A DNA stretch of 64,000 bases from Paenibacillus sp. W2I17 (GTDB lineage Bacteria > Bacillota > Bacilli > Paenibacillales > Paenibacillaceae): the NCBI RefSeq assembly GCF_030815985.1, contig NZ_JAUSXM010000001.1:2356001-2420000 (forward strand). The letters are read 5' to 3'. Positions within the stretch are counted from its first letter, which is position 1. Each line of letters begins with the position of its first letter. A program made the position numbers and the translations under genes. The notes below the pieces were generated by a model. It worked only from the letters and a program-made list of their open reading frames with translations. It was not told where the DNA came from and did not search any database. This document shows, in pieces, positions 16,498-26,120 of the stretch.

Positions 16498-17130
16498 TTA
16501 TTGCGCTGCCCCAATCGTGCAGGCACCCAAAGATTCGCCGTCCCATGCCAGTTCGAGCACATCTCCTGCTTGTGTTGGTCCAACACCTTCCGGTGTTCCT
16601 GTAAAAATGACATCGCCCGGCCCTAGGCCGTAATGATGACCTACATAATCCACAATATCCTGTAAACTGAAGATCATGTTACGAATGTTACCACGCTGGA
16701 CTACCTCACCATTTTTGGTCAATGTAAAGTCTTTCTCCAGTAATGCTGCCGCACCCGGGAATGCCTGAAATGCAGTAACCGGAGCGGAATTTTTGAATCC
16801 TTTGGCCGCTGTCCACGGGTGGCCCTTTTTCTTAATCACGGTCTGTACGTCACGTAACGTAAAATCAATACCAAACGCATACGCATCCACCAGCTCATCT
16901 ACCGCCATACCTGGCTCATAACTCCGGCCGATTTGAACGACCAATTCAGCTTCATAGTGAACTTCACCCTTGGTAGCAGGCAATTCAAGGGTTTCACCAT
17001 TCAGGGGCACGACTGCATGAGAAGGTTTCATAAAGATCATTGGCTCATCCGGAACCGCGTTACCCAATTCTTCCGCATGAAGTTTATAATTGCGTCCTAC
17101 ACAGTATACATTGCGAATGTTAGTCAACAT
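16498..17130 (-). CDS. Fumarylacetoacetate hydrolase family protein
   Basis: This 210-residue protein is the short form of the FAH superfamily. Metal-binding acids are visible in GEVHYEAELVVQIG (E-x-E) and AYAFGIDFTLRDVQ (D), and the family ends FTGTPEGVGP. Members hydrolyse or decarboxylate 2-oxo or acylpyruvate compounds; some are oxaloacetate decarboxylases. The ATG at 17130 has AAGGTGG upstream. It is the last gene of a leftward set with a glycerophosphodiesterase and a CapA-like protein, though these do not share an obvious pathway. Confidence 0.92.
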   Translation of the reverse strand: MLTNIRNVYCVGRNYKLHAEELGNAVPDEPMIFMKPSHAVVPLNGETLELPATKGEVHYEAELVVQIGRSYEPGMAVDELVDAYAFGIDFTLRDVQTVIKKKGHPWTAAKGFKNSAPVTAFQAFPGAAALLEKDFTLTKNGEVVQRGNIRNMIFSLQDIVDYVGHHYGLGPGDVIFTGTPEGVGPTQAGDVLELAWDGESLGACTIGAAQ

Positions 17131-17176
17131 GGGTATATTACCACCTTTATCGGATTCATTAGTGCATATAGGAAAG

Positions 17177-17929
17177 TTAGGGTCTGAAAAATCGGCTGCT
17201 CGTCTCCTGAAATGCCAACTCCCACACGTCAGGACGGTTCGTACATAACATGAGTTCTGGATCAACTGCCGCCAGTTTCTTCATAATGGTCTTGTCATCC
17301 ACTGTCCAAGCCATCACCCGAATGCCTGCACTCCGCATCTCGTTCATTAAGGATTTGTCTACATTGGTGTATCCAATGGAGAGGAATGTACAATTCATCT
17401 GCCGCAGGGCGGTTAACAGATCACCTGGTCGTGCATCGATAATCAGCCCCGTCTGGATCTCCGGTGCAAGTTTCTTCACTTCGATCAGAGCGGCTGGTTC
17501 AAATGAGGTGATCACAACATCATTTTGCATATGTCTTTTTCTCACTTCATGTATAACAGCCGCAGGCAGACCCTGGTACATGTCTCCCTGCGTTTTCAAT
17601 TCAATGTTCAAACGCACTCTGCCGCACGAGCGATCTAACAATTCACTCAGCGCCGGAATCCGTTCGCCTTTGTAAGACTTGTTTTTCCATGCTCCGGCAT
17701 CCAGACGTTGCAGATCAGCCCAATCGGTTTCCCGAACCAGGCCCTTGCCATTCGTCGTGCGATCCACTGTAAAATCATGAATGACCACCGGTACACCATC
17801 ACGCGACAACTGCACATCCAGCTCCATCCACTGAACTTCAGGCCGTTCCATGGCCATCAGGAATGCAGCCATCGTATTCTCTGGTGCAATAGAAGAAAAT
17901 CCACGGTGCGCTACACAAAGGTTGTTCAT
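17177..17929 (-). CDS. Glycerophosphodiester phosphodiesterase
   Basis: This 250-residue GDPD-family TIM barrel carries the conserved start AHRGFSSIAPENTMAAF, the acids ELDVQLSRDG, the histidine VIHDFTVDRTTNGKG, the ELKTQG strand and the C-terminal AWTVDD. It cleaves glycerophosphodiesters to glycerol 3-phosphate and an alcohol. There is no signal peptide, so it acts in the cytoplasm. GAGGAGGG precedes the ATG. It follows the CapA-like gene by 23 bases. Confidence 0.94.
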   Translation of the reverse strand: MNNLCVAHRGFSSIAPENTMAAFLMAMERPEVQWMELDVQLSRDGVPVVIHDFTVDRTTNGKGLVRETDWADLQRLDAGAWKNKSYKGERIPALSELLDRSCGRVRLNIELKTQGDMYQGLPAAVIHEVRKRHMQNDVVITSFEPAALIEVKKLAPEIQTGLIIDARPGDLLTALRQMNCTFLSIGYTNVDKSLMNEMRSAGIRVMAWTVDDKTIMKKLAAVDPELMLCTNRPDVWELAFQETSSRFFRP

Positions 17930-17952
17930 TCGATTCCCTCCTCAAAAGGTTT

Positions 17953-19374
17953 TTAATTAGGTGAAGCGACTCCATTCCCATCATATCGAATGCCCGGGGA
18001 GAGCTTTGCCATCTGTTCCAACAGCAGTTTGTTTGCCTCATCGATCATCGGAATGGCCTGACCAAGCCCGGCCTCATAAGGGATAACTTTCATGCTGCAA
18101 GCTGCATCTTGACTACAGCGAGCCTGAAATACCGCCGTTTTCCATGTCTCTTCGGTTGTCGATCTGGAGAAAATGAAATTTCCCGTACTGTATGCAATCC
18201 ACTTCCCCTTATAGTACTCCAGCCCTTGCAACACATGAGGATGACCACCTATGACCAGATCAGCGCCAGCATCTACAAACTCATGAGCCAATCGGGTCTG
18301 GTCACTATTCGGAGTACTTACACGTTCCTCTCCCCAATGTGCAACCACGATCACCAGATCAGCCTTCTTACGTGCCTCCTGGATCGCTGTGACTGCTCCT
18401 GTGGAATCATAGGCTTCAGCCACGCCAGCCCGATTGCCTTCCGCCTTCCAACTCGTTTCCGGTACAACTCGGGAGAATCCAAGCAATGCAATCTTCATGC
18501 CTTTGCGTTCCAGATACGCTGGTGCATAGGCCTCATCCCTGTTCATACCTGCCCCGGTGTGAGCTATGCCATATTCCTTGAGATAAGTTAACGTATCCAC
18601 CAAGCCCTCTACGCCCTGATCCAGAATATGATTGTTAGCCAAGTTGACAGCATCAAAACCCGCAGAGGCCATTGCCGCCAATGCTTTGGGCGAAGATTTG
18701 TATACATAGGTTTTGTCGACCGCACCAGTCCCACCCAGGGTTATCGGTGTCTCCAAGTTGCCGATGGTAAGATCATCATCCTTGAATAATCTGCCGAGTT
18801 TGGCAAAGGGATAGTCATAACCGTTCTTATCCAGCAACTCAGCAACTTTGCCCGAAAATTGAATATCACCCACAAAGTTAATCGTGACATCCTTCGCTGA
18901 ATTGGTAGGTTTCGACGCCCCTGCTTCCTTATCCGCACCTGCATTTCCCTTGGTGCTGGATGGTGTCGAATCTGCCGTAGGTTTTTTCGCTCCAGATTCT
19001 GCTTTCTCACTATTGGTGCTGCCTGAAGAGTCAGATGTCGCTGCGCCCGTTGTCTTTTCTACATCCTCTGTTGTCTCTTCATCCGTAGCTTTAGGATCTT
19101 CTTCCGAAGTCTCATCTGATTCCGAGTCTGGAGAACTTATTTGATCCCCGCCTTTGGCATCATCTCCAATGGAAGGCTGATCCTGATCAACTATTTCTTG
19201 TTTCACTGGCTGGTCTGCCTGTTGCTGACGTGAATCAATGACATAAAAAATGCCCACCAGACCAATTGCAATGATCAATACAATATTAACTGTCCAGATG
19301 ATTGTGATTGTATTGCGGGTGCGTTTACTACCATTTTTCTTCTTTACACTTCGCTCTGATCTTGGGGGATACAT
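17953..19374 (-). CDS. CapA family protein (PgsA/CapA-like phosphoesterase)
   Basis: The protein has 473 residues. A basic N-terminus and one membrane helix (TITIIWTVNIVLIIAIGLVGIFYVI) anchor it outside the cell. A long acidic Ser/Thr/Glu-rich linker (about residues 60-160) and then the CapA metallophosphatase-like domain follow: FVGDIQFSG, IGNLETPIT, LANNHILDQG, AHWGEE, GGHPHVLQG, YSTGNFIFS. CapA/PgsA proteins take part in poly-gamma-glutamate synthesis or export, but no capB/capC is nearby, so this is a stand-alone paralogue. The ATG at 19374 is preferred, with GAGGAG upstream. Confidence 0.9.
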   Translation of the reverse strand: MYPPRSERSVKKKNGSKRTRNTITIIWTVNIVLIIAIGLVGIFYVIDSRQQQADQPVKQEIVDQDQPSIGDDAKGGDQISSPDSESDETSEEDPKATDEETTEDVEKTTGAATSDSSGSTNSEKAESGAKKPTADSTPSSTKGNAGADKEAGASKPTNSAKDVTINFVGDIQFSGKVAELLDKNGYDYPFAKLGRLFKDDDLTIGNLETPITLGGTGAVDKTYVYKSSPKALAAMASAGFDAVNLANNHILDQGVEGLVDTLTYLKEYGIAHTGAGMNRDEAYAPAYLERKGMKIALLGFSRVVPETSWKAEGNRAGVAEAYDSTGAVTAIQEARKKADLVIVVAHWGEERVSTPNSDQTRLAHEFVDAGADLVIGGHPHVLQGLEYYKGKWIAYSTGNFIFSRSTTEETWKTAVFQARCSQDAACSMKVIPYEAGLGQAIPMIDEANKLLLEQMAKLSPGIRYDGNGVASPN

Positions 19375-19501
19375 AAGCAACTCCTCTTCTTCTTCACAGC
19401 CATACATACCATTATATCAGGCATATTCTGGATTTCCATCATTCCTTGGAACTGTATCGATTGAAAGGGTATTAACTCGGTTAGCTTCCAGATCTTCATA
19501 T

Positions 19502-19547
19502 AAAAAAAGCCATCTCTCCAGTAGATAATTCTACGTTTGAGACAGCT
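19502..19547 (-). terminator. Terminator of the hem operon
   Basis: Leftward, AGCTGTCTC pairs with GAGAGATGGCT with an inner GTAGA/TCTAC helix, followed by seven T. Confidence 0.9.
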
Positions 19548-19559
19548 CTCTTGCTGTAC

Positions 19560-20984
19560 TTAATCTGCTGCAAGCTCTTGTGTAGCCTGAACAGACATTT
19601 CCTTCGCTTGTCTGATGCAATCAGGCAAGCCTACACCCTCATAACCTGCACCTGCAATGTATACCCCCGGTAATTTGCTGCCAAGCTCCTCACGGAGGGC
19701 GGCAATATGTTGGAGGTGTCCCACCGGATACTGTGGCATGGATTTACGAAGCCTTGTAATCTCGGAGAAGATCGGCACTGCTTCAATACCCATCGTCTCT
19801 CTTAGATCCTTGAGAACCAGATTCGTCAGCGCTTCATCCGGAAGCTCTACGTTCTGTTCATCACCGGAGCGACCAACATAACAGCGGAGCAGTACTTTAT
19901 CATCCGGGCTCGTATGCAGCCATTTCGTCGATGTCCACGTGCAAGCCGTAATATTCCGCCCCTCTTTCCGCGGAACGAGGAAACCCGACCCGTCGAATAC
20001 ATGCTCCACCTCTTTTTTCTCAAACGCGAGCACTACATTGGCTACAGACACATAGTTAATCGCATCCAGAGCTGCTGTATCGACGTGAGGCTTCAACAGC
20101 TCCGACGCGACATATGTCGGCACAGTAACCACTACATCATCCGCCTCAAGCTGTTCACCATTCTCCAGCTCAACATGGTATCTGGTCTCCGCTCCATCAA
20201 GGCGTTGCAGTGACTTCACCGCAGTGTTCAGACGTTGATCCACATCCTGCAACTCGTGGACGAGTGCATGAACAAGGCTCTGAAGTCCCTGGCGAAAGTT
20301 CAAAAAAGCGCTCCGTTTTGTTCCGGTATGCGTTTCAGCCGGTTTGCGACCCGTCATCATGCCCCGGATCAAGCTGCCGTAATCGCGCTCTACTTCTCCG
20401 AACTGCGGGAAGGTAGCCTGGAGGCTCAATCGCCGCATATCACCTGCATAGATTCCCGCGAGCAGGGGTTCCGTCAAGTTCTCCAGCACTTCTGCTCCAA
20501 GACGGCGTTCAATCATATAACCGAGCGATTCATCCTCTGTTGTACGACGCGGCGGGATGACAAAGTCCATCAACGCCCGCAGTTTGCCTGCCGGAGAGAC
20601 CAGACCACTTCTCAAGAATGGTCTTAGTTCTGTCGGAATACCGAGAACAAGTCCTGCTGGCATAGGATGAAGCTTGCCACGCTGCATGATATACGTTTTC
20701 TTCGACTCCGGATTCTGACTGACCAGTTCATGATCGATCTCCAATTCTTTAGCGAGGTCAATCATTGCTGTTTTGCGAGCCAGGAAAGAATCCGGCCCTT
20801 TTTCAATCACAAATCCATCCCGGTGCAGTGTCTCAATCATGCCTCCCATGGACGAGCTTTTCTCGACCAAAGTAATCACGGGTTCAACGCCCGCTTCCCG
20901 GTAATGCTTACGGATATAAAATGCCGCGCTGAGGCCGGTAAGGCCACCGCCGACAACAACAACACGGCGTTTCTTATCACCCAT
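19560..20984 (-). CDS. hemY: Protoporphyrinogen/coproporphyrinogen III oxidase
   Basis: This 474-residue FAD protein has N-terminal dinucleotide fold VVVVGGGLTGLSAAFYI and the amine-oxidase motif GGMIETLHRDGFVIEKGPDSF. The C-terminal FAD contact is GVYIAGAGYEGVGLPDCI. In Gram-positives HemY (CgoX) oxidises coproporphyrinogen III to coproporphyrin III before ferrochelatase acts. It starts on the last base of hemH (TAATG overlap), so it is translationally coupled and is the last gene of hemE-hemH-hemY. Confidence 0.96.
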   Translation of the reverse strand: MGDKKRRVVVVGGGLTGLSAAFYIRKHYREAGVEPVITLVEKSSSMGGMIETLHRDGFVIEKGPDSFLARKTAMIDLAKELEIDHELVSQNPESKKTYIMQRGKLHPMPAGLVLGIPTELRPFLRSGLVSPAGKLRALMDFVIPPRRTTEDESLGYMIERRLGAEVLENLTEPLLAGIYAGDMRRLSLQATFPQFGEVERDYGSLIRGMMTGRKPAETHTGTKRSAFLNFRQGLQSLVHALVHELQDVDQRLNTAVKSLQRLDGAETRYHVELENGEQLEADDVVVTVPTYVASELLKPHVDTAALDAINYVSVANVVLAFEKKEVEHVFDGSGFLVPRKEGRNITACTWTSTKWLHTSPDDKVLLRCYVGRSGDEQNVELPDEALTNLVLKDLRETMGIEAVPIFSEITRLRKSMPQYPVGHLQHIAALREELGSKLPGVYIAGAGYEGVGLPDCIRQAKEMSVQATQELAAD

Positions 20985-21934
20985 TACTCATCCGACCCTT
21001 GCTGCCATTGGCTTATAATAACGTCGCTTAACGTCTCCATGTATAGAGGATCGCTATTGAGAGAATCAATACGCATCAGGCGCATGTCGATCTCTTTGGC
21101 AATCGATTTGGCCTCAATATCGAGATCATAGAGCACTTCGAGATGATCCGAGACAAACCCGATTGGTGCCACAAGCACATCCTCTACCTGTTCACGAGAA
21201 AGCTCCTGTAACGTATCCAGAATATCCGGTCCGAGCCAAGGCTCAGCTGTTCGTCCGGCACTCTGCCACGTAAATTGCCAATTGGTTATGCCTACACGTG
21301 AGGCAATCACTTCCGAAGTCTCCAGCAATTGTTGCGGGTATGGATCACCCATCTCCACAATACGTGCCGGCAGGCTGTGCGCACTGAACAACACCTTCAC
21401 ATCTCCGCGTTTTGCTCCAGCTTCTTCGAACGCATCCAACTTGGCACTGACACGTGTGGACAACGCCTGAATTAACTTCGGATGCAGATGATAACTCTCA
21501 ATAAAGGACATATGAACGCCCAGCTCTTCTGCTTTTTCACGCGCACGTTTGATATAACTGCCTACACTCATCGTGGAAAAATGAGGAGCCAGTACAATAC
21601 CAATCGCTGTCTGAATTCCATCCTTAGCCATCTGCTCCACGCCATCCTCAATAAACGGATAGGCATGCTTCAGTCCTTGATAACAACGGAATTCCACATC
21701 AGTGCCACGCTCATCGCGGTTTAATGTCTCTTGAAGGGCCTTGACCTGATTGTCTGTGTTCTCCCGAAGGGGGAAAACACCGCCAACAATGGCTTCATAA
21801 CGATCCGTCAGTTCTTTCAATTGCTCCGGTTCAGGCGGACGTCCTCTGCGGATATGTGTGTAATACGCTTCAACACTCTCCATATTTTCTGGTGTGCCAT
21901 ACGACATCACCAGTACACCTACAGTATTAGTCAT
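20984..21934 (-). CDS. hemH: Ferrochelatase (coproporphyrin ferrochelatase)
   Basis: This 316-residue soluble ferrochelatase starts VGVLVMSYGTPENMESVEAYYTHIRRGR and has the catalytic region LFSAHSLPARIVEMGDPY with the conserved His. It inserts Fe2+ into coproporphyrin III in the Gram-positive pathway. Its start overlaps the end of hemE by eight bases. The later enzyme HemQ is not in this window. Confidence 0.96.
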   Translation of the reverse strand: MTNTVGVLVMSYGTPENMESVEAYYTHIRRGRPPEPEQLKELTDRYEAIVGGVFPLRENTDNQVKALQETLNRDERGTDVEFRCYQGLKHAYPFIEDGVEQMAKDGIQTAIGIVLAPHFSTMSVGSYIKRAREKAEELGVHMSFIESYHLHPKLIQALSTRVSAKLDAFEEAGAKRGDVKVLFSAHSLPARIVEMGDPYPQQLLETSEVIASRVGITNWQFTWQSAGRTAEPWLGPDILDTLQELSREQVEDVLVAPIGFVSDHLEVLYDLDIEAKSIAKEIDMRLMRIDSLNSDPLYMETLSDVIISQWQQGSDE

Positions 21935-22991
21935 TGGTTACCGTCACCCCAGTCTTCATTGCTTCGGCAGAATATTCATGAATATACGCCGTTAGTTCTC
22001 TGAGCTTCTCTAGCGATGCTTCAGGAAATAATCCGTGTCCCAGGTTGAAAATATAACCCGGCTCCTTGATTCCTTCGTCAATAATCACTTTGGCTTGCTC
22101 CTTGATCAGTTCCATCGGCGCAGTCAGCAAATATGGGTCCAGGTTACCCTGTACTGCAAATTTGCCACCAAGACGTTGACGCCCTTCCGAAATGGATACT
22201 CTCCAGTCCAGTCCAATCACATCGGCTTGCAGATTATGCAGTGCTGGCAACAACTCACCGGATGCAACACCAGGGAAATAAATCTTCGGTACATTCAAAT
22301 CGGATAATTCGGTAAAGATACGGGTAATCGTAGGCAACACATATGTTCTGAAGTCTTTGGGAGAAAGTGCTCCAACCCAGCTGTCAAACAACTGGAATGC
22401 CTTACCGCCATTCGCAATATGCGCACGGACATATGTAATAACCATATCACCAAGCTTCTGCATCAGCTTATGCCACACCTCAGGCTCGCTGTACATCATC
22501 GTTTTGGTGCGGATATAACCTTTCGAAGGTCGGCCTTCAATCAGATAACTCGCAATCGTGAATGGTGCGCCCGCAAACGTAATCAGAGGCACATCAAGCT
22601 CCTTATCCAGAATTCGAATAGTTTCCAGAATATGTGACAGATCTCCTTCTACGTCGATAGGACGCAGCCGATCCACATCTGCAGCGGAACGAATAGGATT
22701 ATCGATAACTGGACCAATATTTTTTACAATGTCAAAATCAATGCCCAATGAGGCAACCGGATTCATAATATCGGAATACAAAATAGCCGCATCTACACCA
22801 AGTTTGCGTACCGGCATAAGTGTAACTTCAGCCGCCAGCTCGGGTTGTTTGCAGATTTCTAACAAGGAGTACTTTTCTTTAATTTTGCGATATTCAGGAT
22901 CGTAACGACCAGCTTGACGCATGTACCACACCGGGACACGATCTACCTGTTGTTTGAAACTTGCCCGAATCAGTCGATCATTATAGCTCAT
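21927..22991 (-). CDS. hemE: Uroporphyrinogen decarboxylase
   Basis: The protein has 354 residues. The signature VPVWYMRQAGRYDPEYR near the N-terminus and the region FAGAPFTIASYLIEG are diagnostic. It removes four carboxyl groups from uroporphyrinogen III to give coproporphyrinogen III. The ATG at 22991 has TTGGAGG upstream. It is the first gene of the heme operon, with a promoter at 23030-23058. Confidence 0.97.
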   Translation of the reverse strand: MSYNDRLIRASFKQQVDRVPVWYMRQAGRYDPEYRKIKEKYSLLEICKQPELAAEVTLMPVRKLGVDAAILYSDIMNPVASLGIDFDIVKNIGPVIDNPIRSAADVDRLRPIDVEGDLSHILETIRILDKELDVPLITFAGAPFTIASYLIEGRPSKGYIRTKTMMYSEPEVWHKLMQKLGDMVITYVRAHIANGGKAFQLFDSWVGALSPKDFRTYVLPTITRIFTELSDLNVPKIYFPGVASGELLPALHNLQADVIGLDWRVSISEGRQRLGGKFAVQGNLDPYLLTAPMELIKEQAKVIIDEGIKEPGYIFNLGHGLFPEASLEKLRELTAYIHEYSAEAMKTGVTVTND

Positions 22992-23029
22992 GTAAGAAGC
23001 CTCCAATAGTTTTTGGACTCATAATTACC

Positions 23030-23058
23030 ATTATGCCCTTTTTAAACAGCCGTAACAA
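23030..23058 (-). promoter_or_regulatory. Promoter of hemEHY
   Basis: On the minus strand TTGTTA (23053-23058) and CATAAT (23030-23035) have a 17-base spacer. Confidence 0.6.
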
Positions 23059-23127
23059 CCACATGCAGATGCGTTCTACGTGACAATACTATGACATTCC
23101 TTACACCCATCCCTCATATGCCAATTA

Positions 23128-23136
23128 TGTTATAAT
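23128..23136 (+). promoter_or_regulatory. Extended -10 promoter of the MFS gene
   Basis: TGTTATAAT is a perfect extended -10 (TGnTATAAT). It points rightward, away from hemE. No good -35 box is present, as is usual for extended -10 promoters. Confidence 0.6.
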
Positions 23137-23195
23137 GAAAGAATGGTGTTTTTTTGAGAATTACAGAAATATCTTTGAAAGGAAGTGAAAGCACT

Positions 23196-24407
23196 TTGAA
23201 AACATGGAAAGTAAACCTCATTGTGCTTTGGTTCGGACAATTTTTGGTCAATTCGGGTATGACCATGATTACCCCATTTTTGTCTCTTTATCTCGCAAGA
23301 GATCTGGGCGTTGTTGGCGAACATGAAATTGGCATATGGGCGGGATTTATTTTTGCAGCCAATTTCCTCACCTCATTTTTGTTCCAACCGCTCTGGGGCA
23401 AGTTATCAGACAAGTATGGCCGAAAAGTAATGCTGCTGCGTTCGGGATTCGGGATGGCCATCGTAATTGCCCTTATGGGTCTGGCACAGAATCCTTGGCA
23501 GCTTCTCTTATTGCGTTTGCTTAACGGTACCATCTCCGGTTTCAACCCTGCAGCTGTTGCGCTGATATCGGGTACCACACCGAAAGACCGCATGGGTTTC
23601 GCCATGGGAATCAGTCAGTCCGGGCAGGTTGCCGGCACAATCCTGGGTCCACTCATTGGTGGCTTGTTAGCGGATGCGGTAGGCTTCCGCCCCATTTTCT
23701 ACATTACAGGTGGACTGATCTTTGTTGCTTCCATGCTCGCCATGTTCCTGGTGAGAGAGAAGTTTGACCGTCAAGAAGCAGCCAAACTGCCGGCACAATC
23801 CGTATTGTCCGGTCTGAAGGAATTGAACAAGTCACCTCAACTGCCCGCACTGTTTGCTGTGACGTTTCTGTTGCAGTTTGCGATGATTAGCCCCATGTCA
23901 CTCTTGCCGCTGTATGTGCAAAAATTGCATGCTTCGGATGTAAATGTGGCCTTCTGGGCAGGACTTGTCGGTGCAGTTACGGGACTATCCAATATGGCTA
24001 TGTCTCCGATTCTCGGAAAGCTGAGTGACCGGATTGGTCCTCACAAGGTGCTGACGTTTTCCCTCATAGGTACAGGACTCATGCTTATTCCGCAGGCATT
24101 TGTTCAGACTGTGTGGCAGCTCATTCTTGTTCGTTTCATGATGGGTGTGTTCATGGGTGGCCTGCTTCCGAGCGTTAATGCCCTGATCCGTTCCTATACA
24201 TCCGATAGCATGATCAGCCGTGCATTCAGTTTTAATACAAGTACTCTGGCGCTGGGCAACATGCTTGGAGCGATCATTGGAGGATTTATGGCAGGATTCA
24301 TCGGGATCGAAGGTCTGTTTATCGTATCTGGCGGACTGCTGCTGCTTAATATGGTTTGGGTCCGATTCAAATTGTATAACAAACCTGCTTCTATTCGGGA
24401 ATCCTGA
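23196..24407 (+). CDS. MFS efflux transporter (DHA1, MdtG-like)
   Basis: This 403-residue protein has twelve spans. MFS motif A appears in both halves (GKLSDKYGRKVMLLRS and GKLSDRIGPHKVLTF) and the antiporter motif C lies in span five (SGQVAGTILGPLIGGLLAD), so it is a drug/H+ exporter of the 12-span group. The start is most likely TTG at 23196, with AAAGGAAG ten bases upstream. A TTG at 23154 without ribosome site lies close to the transcription start. Confidence 0.92.
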   Translation: MKTWKVNLIVLWFGQFLVNSGMTMITPFLSLYLARDLGVVGEHEIGIWAGFIFAANFLTSFLFQPLWGKLSDKYGRKVMLLRSGFGMAIVIALMGLAQNPWQLLLLRLLNGTISGFNPAAVALISGTTPKDRMGFAMGISQSGQVAGTILGPLIGGLLADAVGFRPIFYITGGLIFVASMLAMFLVREKFDRQEAAKLPAQSVLSGLKELNKSPQLPALFAVTFLLQFAMISPMSLLPLYVQKLHASDVNVAFWAGLVGAVTGLSNMAMSPILGKLSDRIGPHKVLTFSLIGTGLMLIPQAFVQTVWQLILVRFMMGVFMGGLLPSVNALIRSYTSDSMISRAFSFNTSTLALGNMLGAIIGGFMAGFIGIEGLFIVSGGLLLLNMVWVRFKLYNKPASIRES

Positions 24408-24452
24408 TTCCCTATCCATTTCTTAATGAGTACATCTTACTTTTTCATTTGA

Positions 24453-24494
24453 AAAAGCCGCTTCCAGCGCCTAATTGGCCTGAGAGCGGCTTTT
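24453..24494. terminator. Bidirectional terminator between MFS and P450 genes
   Basis: AAAAGCCGCT pairs with AGCGGCTTTT, with a second GCC/GGC helix inside; A and T runs flank it on both strands. Confidence 0.88.
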
Positions 24495-24513
24495 GTCATT
24501 CATGCGCCATTCA

Positions 24514-25716
24514 TCATTTATTTATTAGATTGAATTGTATCGGATAATGTTTCACACCAAATACAAAAGCACTTTGTATCGGTTGCAGAGCCGTTCCCGG
24601 CACAAGCTGAATGTTTCCCATGTGCTGAAGCAATGTATGAAGGACTACCCTTGCCTCCAATCGAGCGAGTGGTGCACCCAAACAAAAATGAATGCCAAAA
24701 CCAAAGCCCATATGCCTGTTCGGCTTGCGATCAGAGATGAAATCTTCCGGGTTTTCAAATTGGGCACTGTCCCGATTGGCTGCTCCAACCCAGGAAATCA
24801 CCTGCTCCCCAGCTTGAATCATCTGGCCATTCAACTCTACAGTTTCCTTGGCTACTCGCCCAATCGCGACAATTGGCGGATAGTATCTCAGCGTCTCTTC
24901 AATCGCAGAAGTAATCCGCTCAGGATGTTCGCGCAACTCCTGTTGTAGCTCGGGTTGTTCAGACAGAATACGAACCGCATTGGTAATCAGGTTGGTTGTT
25001 GTTTCATTACCGGCAGCAAGTAAGAGAATACAGAAGCCTACCACTTCATCTGAAGTCAATTGCTGACCATCAATCTCCGCAGCAAGCAGTAATGAGATCA
25101 GATCATCCTTTGGCTGCAACCGACGTTCTTCCATAATGCCAGTGAAATAGATATGCAACTCCTGCATATTTCTTTTTTTCTCCTCCAATAACTCCTGGAA
25201 GGCCTGCTCACTATCGTCACGTGCACCTTTCACCAACACATCAGACCAGTCTTTGAACTTTTGACGATCCGCCGCAGGGACTCCGATCAATTCCGCAATG
25301 ACAATGACGGGCAATGGTGTTGCAAGGTCATCAATAAGTTCCATATGTCCTTCTGACAGGTGTGGAGCAATTAACTCATCTGTGATTTCCTGAATACGCG
25401 GAGCCAATGCTTCAATTGCCTTGGGTGTAAACGCCTGGTTCACCAGATCACGCAGCTGTTTGTGTTTGGGAGGGTCTGTCGTCAACATGCTCGTATTGGC
25501 GCGATCACGTGCAGAAGAGAACAGTTTCGGATTTTTCAGAACGTACTTCACATCTTCATACCCGAAAACATCCCAACATTCTCGATGCTCATCATATCGG
25601 ACTGGAGTGTTATCACGAAGTTCTGCATACACCTTGAAGGGAGATAACCTCTCTTCCAAAGTCTCCAGTTCCCGAATCGGAATGTAATTTGCATACTTTC
25701 TCGGTGCCTGTTTCAT
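24514..25716 (-). CDS. Cytochrome P450 (CYP107/CYP109-like)
   Basis: This 400-residue soluble bacterial P450 has the heme loop GFGIHFCLGAPLAR with Cys345, the I-helix oxygen motif AAGNETTT and the ExxR motif EETLRYY. Bacterial CYPs of this type hydroxylate fatty acids, steroids or secondary metabolites with an external ferredoxin. No redox partner gene is adjacent, and the substrate is unknown. The ATG at 25716 has GGAGGAG upstream. It is divergent from the asparaginase gene across a 486-base AT-rich gap. Confidence 0.94.
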   Translation of the reverse strand: MKQAPRKYANYIPIRELETLEERLSPFKVYAELRDNTPVRYDEHRECWDVFGYEDVKYVLKNPKLFSSARDRANTSMLTTDPPKHKQLRDLVNQAFTPKAIEALAPRIQEITDELIAPHLSEGHMELIDDLATPLPVIVIAELIGVPAADRQKFKDWSDVLVKGARDDSEQAFQELLEEKKRNMQELHIYFTGIMEERRLQPKDDLISLLLAAEIDGQQLTSDEVVGFCILLLAAGNETTTNLITNAVRILSEQPELQQELREHPERITSAIEETLRYYPPIVAIGRVAKETVELNGQMIQAGEQVISWVGAANRDSAQFENPEDFISDRKPNRHMGFGFGIHFCLGAPLARLEARVVLHTLLQHMGNIQLVPGTALQPIQSAFVFGVKHYPIQFNLINK

Positions 25717-25938
25717 CGTTTCTCCTCCAATCATTATTATATATTTATTTACATATGTTGATCACCCCTATTATAAACATAACTCTATAACGAAACCACT
25801 CTTTAGACCGTAATTGATCCCCATTACCTAATATGCGTTACTATCATCCTCTTATTCTGTTACTTACTTCTGATATGAGTGCCAATTCGACATTCTTTTA
25901 TTAAAATGCTTCATTTTATCAGGACAAAAGACTCATTA

Positions 25939-25955
25939 TGTAATGTTAACTAACA
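25939..25955. promoter_or_regulatory. GlnR/TnrA-type box, distal
   Basis: TGTAA-TGTTAAC-TAACA matches the Bacillales GlnR/TnrA consensus TGTNA-N7-TNACA at every fixed position. It lies in the gap between the P450 and asparaginase genes and is embedded in the 18-bp inverted repeat TAATGTTAACTAACATTA. Confidence 0.65.
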
Positions 25956-26103
25956 TTATAAGGGCTTATTTTCCTTCAAAACTGCTAAAACCGCTTCTTT
26001 TCTATCTCTATCAAAATGAATAATCTTTCATAATCCCTTATAAACAATCATTTTACTCTCATTATCTATGAATGTAACCGATTACTCTGCCATTATCTAT
26101 GTT

Positions 26104-26120
26104 TGTCATATTACTTAACA
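26104..26120. promoter_or_regulatory. GlnR/TnrA-type box, proximal
   Basis: TGTCA-TATTACT-TAACA matches TGTNA-N7-TNACA at every fixed position. Its centre is about 45 bases upstream of a possible transcription start inferred from TATACA at 26145-26150, the usual place for TnrA activation. Confidence 0.7.

Noticed and set aside
17953..19374. Poly-gamma-glutamate capsule operon
   Set aside because: Only the CapA-like gene is present; no capB, capC or capE genes are adjacent.
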